37,596 nucleotides of DNA, from the NCBI GenBank assembly GCA_947174635.1, contig CAMWJS010000003.1, positions 1-37,596 of the forward strand, written 5' to 3'. Made by a program: the position numbers and the translations under genes. Below are positions 18,347 to 26,693 of this stretch, in pieces. The notes below the pieces were generated by a model that saw only the letters and a list, made by a program, of their open reading frames with translations, did no database searches and had not been told where the DNA came from. The DNA comes from an uncultured Muribaculaceae bacterium (GTDB lineage: Bacteria > Bacteroidota > Bacteroidia > Bacteroidales > Muribaculaceae). The stretch's first letter is position 1, and every line of letters begins with the position of its first letter.

Positions 18347-18377
18347 CAAATGTAGCCTTTTTTTTTAATATCTCAAT
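18347..18377 (-). promoter_or_regulatory. dedA-rpe promoter
   Basis: Minus-strand -7 box TACATTTG (18347-18354), 19-base spacer, -33 box ATTG (18374-18377). Predicted start near 18340, leader about 35 bases. Confidence 0.7.
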
Positions 18378-18416
18378 AAGAAAAGCTTTTTAGAATCGCG
18401 AGGCGTATCGTAGCAT

Positions 18417-19010
18417 TCAATCGCATAGATTTAAATCTTCAAGCATGGACCTGTATACTTCGGCCTTTTTTGCAAGCGGAAGGGGATAGGCTCTTGAAGT
18501 TGACGGCATACGGTAGATACGAAGGTGGCGTCCGGCAAAAGTGGTTTCGACATACGCGCCTGTTTTCGGGACCTCCGTGTCTGTGATTTCAGCAATAACC
18601 TGAGCTGCTTTTTCCCCGGTAGTAGCAATCGCACAGCAGTCGGGCATGCGGCTGAGTATCTCTGCAAGAGGTACCGGAGTTACAATTTCGAGGAATTTGT
18701 CGGCGGCGTTTCCCTTTAGTCGGCGCACTTCCAATCCGGTATCGCCCATCGCGATATGCCGTGTGTTAAGAAGATTTTTGATTTTTTCCAAATCAAAAGT
18801 TTTGAGATGAGCCTGATATAGGCTATCTTTGTCGCCAAAGTATATGATACCCATCACTCTCCAGAAGTCATTTATCGTATTGGGATAGAAAAATGGCATA
18901 GACCATCTGTGCTGACCGGGAGGAAATGTTCCCATTATAAATATGCGGGCACCCTGAGGAATATAAGGAGGCCATGGATGCCTTTCGATTGAAGTTTCGT
19001 TATTGTCCAT
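18417..19010 (-). CDS. Uracil-DNA glycosylase superfamily protein, family-6-like
   Basis: 197 aa. The N-terminal motif FIMGTFPP (24-31) followed by an aromatic FFYPNTINDFW segment (40-50), and a late MPSTSRAYP element, match the UDG fold's motif 1 and motif 2 positions. The GTFPP/YPNxxNDFW pattern resembles hypoxanthine (family 6) and MUG-like members more than classical Ung, which has GQDPYH. It probably removes a deaminated base (uracil or hypoxanthine) from DNA; the substrate is not determined. Divergent from aqpZ across an 88-base gap containing an inverted repeat; 111 bases separate it from dedA. Confidence 0.82.
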   Translation of the reverse strand: MDNNETSIERHPWPPYIPQGARIFIMGTFPPGQHRWSMPFFYPNTINDFWRVMGIIYFGDKDSLYQAHLKTFDLEKIKNLLNTRHIAMGDTGLEVRRLKGNAADKFLEIVTPVPLAEILSRMPDCCAIATTGEKAAQVIAEITDTEVPKTGAYVETTFAGRHLRIYRMPSTSRAYPLPLAKKAEVYRSMLEDLNLCD

Positions 19011-19042
19011 TGTGTAAAGTTAGTCAACTATTTTTAATATTA

Positions 19043-19065
19043 AACGTTTTTTATCTAAAAACGTT
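19043..19065. repeat. 9-bp inverted repeat between divergent genes
   Basis: AACGTTTTT (19043-19051), five bases, AAAAACGTT (19057-19065), a perfect match. A second short palindrome AACAAATTGTT follows at 19071-19081. Neither can be a terminator, since the flanking genes point away from each other. They may be an operator or a leader hairpin for aqpZ or the glycosylase. No TAnnTTTG box is clear in this gap. Confidence 0.5.
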
Positions 19066-19098
19066 GTTTTAACAAATTGTTTTATTAATCATTAAATT

Positions 19099-19800
19099 AT
19101 GAAAAAGTATTTAGCAGAAGGCGTCGGCACAATGTTTCTTGTGCTACTCGCATGCGGAAGCGCTGTATTGGCCGGTCCGTCAATCAGTGTTCTCGGCATC
19201 GGATTATGCTTCGGTTTAGTTCTTATCTGTCTGTGTTACTGTATCGGAAACATTTCAGGTTGTCACGTCAATCCCGCCGTATCATTGGCCGTATGGCTGA
19301 GTGGTCGTATGAGTGGCAAAGAATTTGTAGGATATGTGATTGCACAATTGATTGGTGCTGCCATTGGCGGTGCATTCCTGTTCCTCCTTTCGAAATCAGG
19401 TAGCGGATATGTGTTCGGTGGCACAACAGGAAGCGAGTATAATCTGGCTACAAATGTGCTTCAGCCCGGAGCTACTTCGGGTATGGCGCTTATTACCGAG
19501 GCATTGCTGACATTCTTCTTCGTTATGATTGTTCTCGGTGCCACTGATGCAAAAGTTGGCGCAGGTAAATTTGCCGGTCTTGCTATCGGTATCGGTCTTG
19601 GCCTTGTTAATATTGTTGGTATACCCGTCGACAATTGCTCAGTCAATCCCGCACGCTCGTTCGGCCCCGCAGTATTTAATCCCGCAGCTTTCGGCGATTT
19701 CTGGATTATGGTAGTAGGACCCTGTATCGGTGCTATCGTAGCTGTGCTCTGTTGGAAAGCTGTATCAGGCTATGTAAACAATAAAGCTATCGAGGGTTAA
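19099..19800 (+). CDS. aqpZ: Aquaporin (MIP family)
   Basis: 233-aa six-helix water channel with two NPA boxes: GCHVNPAV (NPA 58-60) and NCSVNPARS (NPA 183-185). Length and the absence of the glycerol-facilitator Asp (NPARD) favour AqpZ over GlpF. Aligned to E. coli AqpZ, the aromatic/arginine filter is Phe38, Asn171, Cys180 and Arg186: the usual His is Asn here, so water selectivity may differ. Transcribed alone: divergent glycosylase upstream, strong terminator at 19808-19853 downstream. No Shine-Dalgarno site. Confidence 0.93.
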   Translation: MKKYLAEGVGTMFLVLLACGSAVLAGPSISVLGIGLCFGLVLICLCYCIGNISGCHVNPAVSLAVWLSGRMSGKEFVGYVIAQLIGAAIGGAFLFLLSKSGSGYVFGGTTGSEYNLATNVLQPGATSGMALITEALLTFFFVMIVLGATDAKVGAGKFAGLAIGIGLGLVNIVGIPVDNCSVNPARSFGPAVFNPAAFGDFWIMVVGPCIGAIVAVLCWKAVSGYVNNKAIEG

Positions 19801-19807
19801 TTCCTTT

Positions 19808-19853
19808 AAAAAAAAGAGTAAGACTCCCGATGCGGAGACTTACTCTTTTTTTT
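19808..19853 (+). terminator. Terminator of aqpZ
   Basis: Stem of about 20 bp (19808-19827 with 19834-19853) with one A/A mismatch, loop CGATGC, and the right arm ends in a run of nine T. It begins 8 bases after the aqpZ stop. Confidence 0.9.
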
Positions 19854-19899
19854 ATCCGGGTATGGATGTAATTTGTTGGTTTTGTTTGTGATAGACGAT

Positions 19900-19907
19900 T
19901 AACTTTA
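19900..19907 (+). promoter_or_regulatory. Possible yqgE -7 box (TAACTTTA)
   Basis: One mismatch from TAnnTTTG, 15 bases before the yqgE ATG; a TTG at 19876-19878 lies 21 bases upstream. Tentative. The preceding aqpZ terminator implies that a promoter must exist in this gap. Confidence 0.4.
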
Positions 19908-19921
19908 TAATATTCTAAGGC

Positions 19922-20524
19922 ATGAAAGATTTAGATGACACACTGTTTAACATTGACATTTCGACGCCAATGCCGCAAGAAGGCTCTCTTCTTGTCGCCG
20001 AACCGTTCCTTTCTGATGAATACTTCAATCATGCCGTTATAACACTGATTGATTATTCTCCCGGAGCAAGTGCGATGGGAATTGTCATGAACCGGACTTC
20101 AGGTTATACACTTGGTCAGATGATTGAAGGTTTTGACGACGATGTGAACATCCCCGTTTTTCTGGGCGGACCGATGTCGCGTAACCGTATGTTTTATATA
20201 CACCGGCTGGGACAGCTATTCTCTGGCTCCGTCGAGATTATGCCCGGATTATGGATTGGCGGTGACTATGAGCAAGTGCTCCAATATGTGCGTGACGGAT
20301 ATCAGGCTGATGATTTGATTCGCTTTTTTATCGGTTACAGCGGATGGGATGCCGGGCAACTCGAGAATGAGGTCAAAGAGCATGTCTGGGCTGTCTCGCC
20401 TTCGATGACTCCGGAGCAGATGCTATCAGGTTCAGATGATACATATTGGCACAAGGTAGTGAGAACGATGGGAGAGAAATACCGCGGATGGCGGATGCAG
20501 CCGATGTTTCCGGCTGCCAATTGA
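19922..20524 (+). CDS. YqgE/AlgH (UPF0301) family protein
   Basis: 200 aa. Family motifs: GSLLVAEPFLSDEYF (21-35), GIVMNRTSGYTL (58-69), VFLGGPM and the late FIGYSGWDAGQLENE. YqgE proteins are widespread and cytoplasmic; AlgH in Pseudomonas was linked to alginate regulation, but no biochemical activity is established. Starts with ATG after AAGG four bases upstream, one of the few purine-rich sites before a start here. The PepSY-like lipoprotein gene begins 81 bases downstream in the same direction. Confidence 0.93.
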   Translation: MKDLDDTLFNIDISTPMPQEGSLLVAEPFLSDEYFNHAVITLIDYSPGASAMGIVMNRTSGYTLGQMIEGFDDDVNIPVFLGGPMSRNRMFYIHRLGQLFSGSVEIMPGLWIGGDYEQVLQYVRDGYQADDLIRFFIGYSGWDAGQLENEVKEHVWAVSPSMTPEQMLSGSDDTYWHKVVRTMGEKYRGWRMQPMFPAAN

Positions 20525-20605
20525 CAAGGGCAATATAAACTGGCTCTGATTGGCAACATTTTGTATATAATGCTTGTTAAAATATACAAATAAATGTATG
20601 TCGTC

Positions 20606-21031
20606 ATGAAACATCGGGTTATACTTTTTGTCGCTTTATTCGCCGGAATATGTTTTCAGTCGTGCCATAATTCAGTATGGGACGAAATGCCGGCTCCGAT
20701 AGCTGAATTTGTTGCAAGATATTTTCCTGAGCAGGATGTCTCGGAATATGGCAGTACCGACGACGGATACCACGTACGTCTGCAGAACAGCGCAGCTATT
20801 ACATTCAACAACAATTATTATTGGCTGTCAATTAACGGATACGGAGAAACATTGCCGCAAATGCTATTGTTCGATGAACTTCCTCCGGCATTGTACGAAC
20901 ATCTGCAGGCGATTGAGGAACTCGGCAATGTATACGCTGTGAGCCGCGACACAAAATATTATTTTGTCAGACTTCTTGATTCTGATCTGTCATATAATAT
21001 AGCGACCGACGAGATTACAAGGCAGAACTGA
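20606..21031 (+). CDS. PepSY-like lipoprotein of unknown function
   Basis: 141 aa from ATG 20606; an in-frame ATG at 20594 would add four residues before the charged start of the signal peptide. Type II signal peptide with lipobox FQSC (Cys20). The mature part has the pattern of the PepSY-like/beta-lactamase-inhibitor-like Bacteroidota family: PAPIAEFVARYFPEQDV, then a short strand-rich repeat (GYHVRLQNSAAITFNNNYYW), and a second similar unit (ALYEHLQAIEELGNVYAV, KYYFVRL). Such proteins are envelope-located and usually of unknown role. It ends 8 bases from the stop of the convergent gene at 21040. Confidence 0.75.
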   Translation: MKHRVILFVALFAGICFQSCHNSVWDEMPAPIAEFVARYFPEQDVSEYGSTDDGYHVRLQNSAAITFNNNYYWLSINGYGETLPQMLLFDELPPALYEHLQAIEELGNVYAVSRDTKYYFVRLLDSDLSYNIATDEITRQN

Positions 21032-21039
21032 GAGTGAAG

Positions 21040-22059
21040 TCAGTTGCTCCTGACAAATCTGAATTTGGCTTTCTGTATGGGAAACACCAATGACATTATG
21101 ATGCCGTCGAACGTCGCATAAGGTGTCAGATCTGCAATCTCCTTGCCGGCACTGTCAATCCAATATAGTGTGAATGTGTCAGAAAATGGCGTAGGAATCA
21201 GACGGCCTTTAAGTGCTCCTGCGCTCCATCTGAACGGGTCTACTTCTGCCCCGGACAGATATATGATGTCATATCCACCTTTCTCAGATGGAAGCAAGGC
21301 AAACTTATATCTGCCACCCTTCAGGGCTATTCGGGTTTCGACTTCTTCATCATAGTATTCCCAAATGGCACATCTGCTATCGTTGCAATTGCTTAAGGCG
21401 TATTCTACAGCTGCCACATCCGGATAAATCTGGGGAATCAGGGGTTTGGGTATATGTAGAGATGAATATCGGTCGAGCGATATGTCGTGGGCCGATGACA
21501 CTGTGGCATTGCTGAAAAATCCATTATAAGCCACACTGCCGGCCGATTCCAATTTTCCGGCTCCTGCGGATAAGGCAATTTCTTTGCCGTCGGACTGTAT
21601 GCGCATATATATCGGCGATTTTGATATCGGCAGTCTGTTCCCGAAGTCTTTTGTCAGCATCTCTTTCCCATCGATAAAGAGGGTGATAACAATACATTCA
21701 TCATGATCGAAATCATATTTGTTGCGTTCATCCTTGCGGACATTGATTTCTACTGAATGTGCATCGGTTGCATCATTGAGTTTCAAAGTCCAGTCTATTT
21801 TTCCTGTGTATATAGGATGAATTCCGACTTCAATACGTTGCCTGACAACATCCTCGCCCTTGCATTCAAAATGGAAGGAATCATCCTTGTTCACTGTTGC
21901 AGGCTCAATGCATAAAATCCCGTCGTAATCACCGATATAGGCCGAAAGGTCTATCGGTACAATCATAAAGATAGCAATAAGGCACACGGCAATGATGCCT
22001 GTTGTCCTGTATGTCCGGTTATCTGACGGCATGTGCTGCGATAATGGTTTGAACTTCAT
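21040..22059 (-). CDS. Membrane-anchored protein of unknown function
   Basis: Not recognised. From ATG 22059 it has 339 aa; other in-frame starts are 22107 (overlaps miaA by 89 bases) and 22032 (14 bases). I favour 22059 or 22032. One hydrophobic anchor (TGIIAVCLIAIFMIVPIDL) near the N-terminus is followed by a long strand-rich, acidic region without low complexity, so a periplasmic beta-sandwich is plausible. It overlaps the end of miaA, so it is probably translated with it. No catalytic motif stands out. The convergent PepSY-like lipoprotein gene ends 8 bases away. Confidence 0.7.
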   Translation of the reverse strand: MKFKPLSQHMPSDNRTYRTTGIIAVCLIAIFMIVPIDLSAYIGDYDGILCIEPATVNKDDSFHFECKGEDVVRQRIEVGIHPIYTGKIDWTLKLNDATDAHSVEINVRKDERNKYDFDHDECIVITLFIDGKEMLTKDFGNRLPISKSPIYMRIQSDGKEIALSAGAGKLESAGSVAYNGFFSNATVSSAHDISLDRYSSLHIPKPLIPQIYPDVAAVEYALSNCNDSRCAIWEYYDEEVETRIALKGGRYKFALLPSEKGGYDIIYLSGAEVDPFRWSAGALKGRLIPTPFSDTFTLYWIDSAGKEIADLTPYATFDGIIMSLVFPIQKAKFRFVRSN

Positions 22060-22960
22060 GTGTAAAATCGTCATCAGCCATTTCTGAAGACAACCAGTGT
22101 ATTTCATATCCGCGGCGCTCCATTCCCCGGAACCATGTCATCTGGCGTTTGGCAAACTGATGTATGGCTATTTCCAATTGTTTGCACATTTCGTCATAAG
22201 AAAGCCGACCTATTACGTGCTCGGTTATAAACTTGTATTCAAGACCGTAATAAATCAAGTCGTCAGGAGCAATTCCGGACTCAATCAGTCCTCTTATCTC
22301 GTCAACCATGCCTTCCTCAAGCCGCATATGAAGCCGTCTTGTAATTTTCTGACGGCGTATATCCCGGTCAATATCAACACCGATGACAATAGCATCAAGA
22401 GGAGAGGGGACAGTGCCCCCGGCGAGCTCAGGATGTTCGGTATAATATGTCTGTATTTCAATCGCACGTATGGCCCGTTTGGCAGTGTCAACGTCAGTCA
22501 CATTATGCAACTGCTTCATGCCGGACAGAATCTGAGTGAGCTCATCAAGTGTTTTCCCCGCGAGTTTTGCGCGTAGAGCCTTGTTCTCCGGGACCTCGGG
22601 GAGAGAGAGCCCGTTCAGCAGCGATTCTACGTAAAGGCCTGTTCCTCCACAGACAATTGGACGCCGTCCTCGCGCACGTATATCCGAGATAGCCTCGGAT
22701 GCGTCTTTAAGAAAACGGTGAAGATTATATTTCTCTCCGGCGTCAACAATGTCGATCAAATGATAACGTATGTGGCCATATTCGCTCAGATCCTTTCCGG
22801 TGCCGATTGTCATCCCTTTATACACCTGACGGGAATCTCCACTGATTATTTCTCCGTCAATCGCTTCTGCCAGAGCTACAGCACGGTGAGTCTTGCCTGA
22901 TGCCGTAGGTCCCACAATCGCTATTACCGGTTCGGCAGAATATGTATTGCAATCACGCAT
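22019..22960 (-). CDS. miaA: tRNA dimethylallyltransferase (MiaA2-type)
   Basis: 313 aa. Adds a dimethylallyl group to A37 of tRNAs that read codons starting with U. P-loop GPTASGKT (17-24), ISGDSRQVYKGM, GGTGLYVESLL and the C-terminal RQMTWFRGM (RQxTWFR signature) identify it. The usual GTAKP segment after DSxQVY reads GTGKDLSEY, as in the second MiaA type that many Bacteroidales carry beside a canonical copy. It starts 25 bases after the six-TM gene and overlaps the next gene's start. Confidence 0.93.
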   Translation of the reverse strand: MRDCNTYSAEPVIAIVGPTASGKTHRAVALAEAIDGEIISGDSRQVYKGMTIGTGKDLSEYGHIRYHLIDIVDAGEKYNLHRFLKDASEAISDIRARGRRPIVCGGTGLYVESLLNGLSLPEVPENKALRAKLAGKTLDELTQILSGMKQLHNVTDVDTAKRAIRAIEIQTYYTEHPELAGGTVPSPLDAIVIGVDIDRDIRRQKITRRLHMRLEEGMVDEIRGLIESGIAPDDLIYYGLEYKFITEHVIGRLSYDEMCKQLEIAIHQFAKRQMTWFRGMERRGYEIHWLSSEMADDDFTHEVQTIIAAHAVR

Positions 22961-22985
22961 AGTATATTGTTATATTAAACAGTAT

Positions 22986-24320
22986 TTATTCTCCCAGTCC
23001 TTTGGTAATCCTGTGCCATAGCCTGCGGATGCGATAGAACGGTTTGTCCTCATTGATTTCAGCGACATACAACCAATTCGCGTCATTGTAATCTACATCC
23101 CATGTCTGCATATCCTTGAGTCGGAATGTGGGCTTGTAATGCTTGATTTCATAGAGACGGTGGCCGCTCCTGTCATACGCTTTCCAAGCCATTGTGATGG
23201 TGTAAATGCGGCTTAGTTCTGCGGCAAGAGCCATTGCAACCAACCCTTCCCTTATCATATCATTGGTCTCTGAAAGAGAAAACCATTGTCCTTTCAGTGT
23301 TTCGGCCGCTTTGTCGGCATCCTTGACAAAGGCAACGTAATGGAACATGTTGTTATACATGCCGGGATCACAACTCTGGAATATCAGACGTGTTTCAGCG
23401 TCATGCATTTCAGCAGCATCTATGAAATAGTTGTGTGCCTCAAGTTCTGAAACCGTTTCCTTGAACGGCAGCATCACTTTTAACGGAACATCAATTTTCA
23501 GGTCATCCGAAAAAATCACGTCACTGCTGGGCTCGGGTATGTTAAGCAATATCTTGTCATTGCATATCACGATATACCGGATACTTGTGCCCTGACGCTC
23601 TATGACTTTTGCTGTTGCATTATTCTGGCAGTAATACACCCACATGGTATAGTAGCGGGCTCCGAAATATATAAGAGAAAGCACATAGCATAGCAACGGA
23701 CACAGTATGAAGAAATAATTGTCGGTCCTGTTTATATTGACATTAATATAAAAAAAGATATAGTAGGTCCATGCTGTTACCGCAAGAGCGAGGGAGAGCC
23801 AGAACAGAAATTTAATCTGTATCTTTGATTCTCTGTTATACAGCATGCCTATCAGTCCCCGGTCAATAGCTTCTCCAAGTTGATTGCGGCAGGAACGGCA
23901 GGAACGCGGATTTTTACTTCGCACCATATTAAACAGACATACAATGACTGCAACTAACGAGATATCAAGTACAGGCAGAAGAGGGGTCGAGAGGTTCACC
24001 GGTTGCCCTATAAGGCGGTTTATCTCACTATGTGTCTTGTAGAAAATATCCACCAGTAAAGTTGCGGTACTTATAATAAGTATCGCCTGGACAAGATGCG
24101 GTATTCTAAAACATGTAGGGGATAACTGGAGGCGGTTACGACGGTCAAGTAAAGTCAGTACGCCCGCCAGTATGAGCGTTATGACCGGCAATATGCGTGG
24201 CGCAACCAATGGCGTTATCATTATCGGCAGAGCAAGAAACCCTACCGACACAGCCCAGTTTGCCCACAAGGAGAATATGCCTTGTGCAAGATTTTGTCGA
24301 CGTTGATGCGAATGGAACAT
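22986..24320 (-). CDS. Six-TM protein of unknown function with a single CxxC
   Basis: 444 aa, not recognised. Hydrophobic segments near 15-40, 42-57, 76-93, 113-129, 168-190 and 200-216; between the fourth and fifth is a basic loop with CRSCR (one CxxC only), followed by DRGLIGMLYNRES. The C-terminal ~220 residues are soluble, with an acidic middle and a basic end (RRLWHRITKGLGE). Not a transporter family I can name; a membrane-tethered domain with a Zn- or redox-type loop is possible. Between DPP-IV (95 bases upstream) and miaA (25 bases downstream), all on the same strand. Confidence 0.75.
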   Translation of the reverse strand: MFHSHQRRQNLAQGIFSLWANWAVSVGFLALPIMITPLVAPRILPVITLILAGVLTLLDRRNRLQLSPTCFRIPHLVQAILIISTATLLVDIFYKTHSEINRLIGQPVNLSTPLLPVLDISLVAVIVCLFNMVRSKNPRSCRSCRNQLGEAIDRGLIGMLYNRESKIQIKFLFWLSLALAVTAWTYYIFFYINVNINRTDNYFFILCPLLCYVLSLIYFGARYYTMWVYYCQNNATAKVIERQGTSIRYIVICNDKILLNIPEPSSDVIFSDDLKIDVPLKVMLPFKETVSELEAHNYFIDAAEMHDAETRLIFQSCDPGMYNNMFHYVAFVKDADKAAETLKGQWFSLSETNDMIREGLVAMALAAELSRIYTITMAWKAYDRSGHRLYEIKHYKPTFRLKDMQTWDVDYNDANWLYVAEINEDKPFYRIRRLWHRITKGLGE

Positions 24321-24415
24321 TATAAAGACATTTTTATCATGGTCGGCTTAAAGACCATATTAAAACTGTGGAAATATAATATTGTTAAGTAACTGCTCAA
24401 GATTAATGCTGAAAT

Positions 24416-26605
24416 CTACAGATTTCTTTTAAAGAAATCAATCATCTTGCCGTAGACGACAGCTCGTGCTCCGCATCCGTTGATCGAATGGTTCATGTTG
24501 GGGAACAGGAGCATATCGCACAAAATGCCGTCAGCCTGAAGCCGTGACACATATTCCATCGTATTTGCCATGTGAACATTGTCATCGGCCGTTCCGCTCA
24601 TTATCAATAATTCGCAATCTACGTTGGCTGTTTTCAGTAATGGCGCGGAACTATTATAACCATCTTCATTGGCGCGGGGAGTAAGCATATAACGTTCGGC
24701 ATAGACTGTGTCGTAATAACGCCAGTCAGTGACAGGCGCGATTGCAACAGCTGCTTTGTAAGGATTGCCGGGTACGGAAATTGACATAAGCGTCTCGTAT
24801 CCGCCATAGCTCCAGCCGCTGATTCCAATCCTATCGGCATCAACATAGGGCAGTGACGCCATATATCGCGCGGCATTAATCTGGTCGATAGTTTCGTAAT
24901 ATCCGAGATTACGGTATACGCACGTCTCAAATTCGCGTCCTCGGCTACCTGTACCGCGACCGTCGACACATGCTACTATAAACCCTTCCTTAGCCGCGAA
25001 ATATTCCCAGTCAAGAGCCCATTTGTTGAGCACTTCCTGTGATCCGGGACCACTGTATTGCCACATTATGACCGGATATTCCCGTGATTCGTTGAATGCA
25101 GGGGGCAAAATCATATATCCGTTGAGAAGATTGCCGTCAGAGTTTATTGTAATGAATCGCTTCTCGGGCAGACCGGCATAGCGTGATTTGATGTCTGCGT
25201 TGTTGCCGAGTTCGCGTATTTTTTTGCCTGACGAATTTAGCAAAGTATAATTCGGAGGTGTAACAGCATCAGATACTGTAAGCACCAACGCCTCGCATCC
25301 GGGAGTGAATTCTGCCGAAGAAAATGAGCCGGATGGCGATAATTCCGAAATTTTACCCTTGACATCAACTTTGCTGACTACGCGGTTGAGCGGTCCTGAG
25401 GCGGTCGACTGGTAATATACATTTCCTGCCTTGTCAACTCCGTAACATTGTTTTACATCGTAGTCCCCTGATGTAATCTGACGAAGCTGTGCTCCGGCAA
25501 GACTATACTCGTAAAGATGATTATAGCCTGAGCGCGGCGAGTTGATGATAACCGATTTGGACGTGACAACAAGATTTTCGTAGGTAACCGGAGAAATCCA
25601 GGCTTTTGATTCTTCGACATAAAGAGATTTCACTACCGTAGATTTGGGATTGACACTATATATCTCAATCCTGTTCTGGTCACGGTTGAGAGTTGTCACC
25701 AGCAACTGTTCTGACGATGAAGTATAATCTATGCGGGGAATGTATTCGATTTGAGCGTCAGGAAGTGTAATGTCCTTAGTCTTTCTGGTTGATACATCGT
25801 AGCTGTGAAGGCTTACAATTGAATTATTGGCCCCCGCGACAGGATATTTATATGATAATTGACCCGGATAGAGGGCATATTCATTGAGAGGGTTGCAACT
25901 GCCCTGATAAAGCGCGATATTGTAAAGCGGGACGTCAGTTTCGTCAAAACTTACATATGAAAGGGTTTCGCTGTCGGGTGCCCATGCAAGAGTGGATGTG
26001 CTGACAAATTCCTCCTCGTAGGTCCAGTCTGTGGCTCCGTTGATTACAGAATTCTTTACGCCGTTTGTCGTCACCTGAACTTCGGTATCGTAGTCAAGCT
26101 TTTTAAGATAGATGTTGTTGTCGGCAACAAATGCGACCGACCTTCCGTCTGGCGAAAAAGTAGGAATCTGCTGACAAGAGTGTTCCTTTGATAATGGCTT
26201 GAGTATGTTTCGCTTGATTTCAAAAACATAATATTTGGCTTTGAAAGACCTGCGATATATCATTTCCTTATCAAGGCATATCAGTAATTTGGTGCCGTCA
26301 GGGCTTATGGAGAAACTTTCAAAGCCGCTTATCGATGCTTCTCGCGTTTTTGCTGCATTGAACACAGTCTCTATTTCTTTACCTGTGGCAAGGTCATATT
26401 TGATGATGCGCGTATTGTCGGAATTAGCTGCAAGATATGACAGGCCGTCAGGCATGAACTTCATTGTCGGCACGCCCGCAGGTATATTCGCAGGATAGAC
26501 ATATGGCGCTATATCCTGTACTATGGAATTTCTACAGATGCCATTAAAAGGCATTGCAAGAGCGGTCAAGGAGAGGGTGGCAAGTATATTGGCTTTAATT
26601 TTCAT
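24416..26605 (-). CDS. Secreted dipeptidyl peptidase IV (S9B family)
   Basis: 729 aa with a Sec signal peptide (cleavage near 24-27). N-terminal DPPIV beta-propeller with repeated TFSPDGRSVAFV-type blades, the Glu motif DWTYEEEF (193-200) that binds the substrate N-terminus, then an alpha/beta-hydrolase with the nucleophile in GWSYGG (Ser599), Asp674 in GTADDN and His706 in MNHSI. All catalytic parts are intact. It removes X-Pro or X-Ala dipeptides from peptides in the periplasm or outside, as in other Bacteroidales peptide-users. The 88-base upstream gap contains palindromes but only a weak -7 box (26651-26658). Confidence 0.95.
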   Translation of the reverse strand: MKIKANILATLSLTALAMPFNGICRNSIVQDIAPYVYPANIPAGVPTMKFMPDGLSYLAANSDNTRIIKYDLATGKEIETVFNAAKTREASISGFESFSISPDGTKLLICLDKEMIYRRSFKAKYYVFEIKRNILKPLSKEHSCQQIPTFSPDGRSVAFVADNNIYLKKLDYDTEVQVTTNGVKNSVINGATDWTYEEEFVSTSTLAWAPDSETLSYVSFDETDVPLYNIALYQGSCNPLNEYALYPGQLSYKYPVAGANNSIVSLHSYDVSTRKTKDITLPDAQIEYIPRIDYTSSSEQLLVTTLNRDQNRIEIYSVNPKSTVVKSLYVEESKAWISPVTYENLVVTSKSVIINSPRSGYNHLYEYSLAGAQLRQITSGDYDVKQCYGVDKAGNVYYQSTASGPLNRVVSKVDVKGKISELSPSGSFSSAEFTPGCEALVLTVSDAVTPPNYTLLNSSGKKIRELGNNADIKSRYAGLPEKRFITINSDGNLLNGYMILPPAFNESREYPVIMWQYSGPGSQEVLNKWALDWEYFAAKEGFIVACVDGRGTGSRGREFETCVYRNLGYYETIDQINAARYMASLPYVDADRIGISGWSYGGYETLMSISVPGNPYKAAVAIAPVTDWRYYDTVYAERYMLTPRANEDGYNSSAPLLKTANVDCELLIMSGTADDNVHMANTMEYVSRLQADGILCDMLLFPNMNHSINGCGARAVVYGKMIDFFKRNL

Positions 26606-26672
26606 AATTTAAAATTACTGACCGGAAATTTTGATTCCGATAAGTTATGTAAAATCTACTTCTCTTAAACGT

Positions 26673-26690
26673 AACGTACGTTGTAATTAC
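26673..26690. repeat. Two adjacent palindromes upstream of DPP-IV
   Basis: AACGTACGTT (26673-26682, 10 bp) and GTAATTAC (26683-26690, 8 bp) lie in the gap between the coiled-coil gene's stop and DPP-IV. They sit 14 bases or more upstream of the weak TAGATTTT box at 26651-26658, where a -33 element or operator would be. Possible regulator site, unproven. Confidence 0.35.
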
Positions 26691-26693
26691 TAT

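Noticed and set aside
24339-24358. ATGGTC/GACCAT hairpin between DPP-IV and the six-TM gene
   Set aside because: Six-base stem, eight-base loop and no T-tract on either strand.
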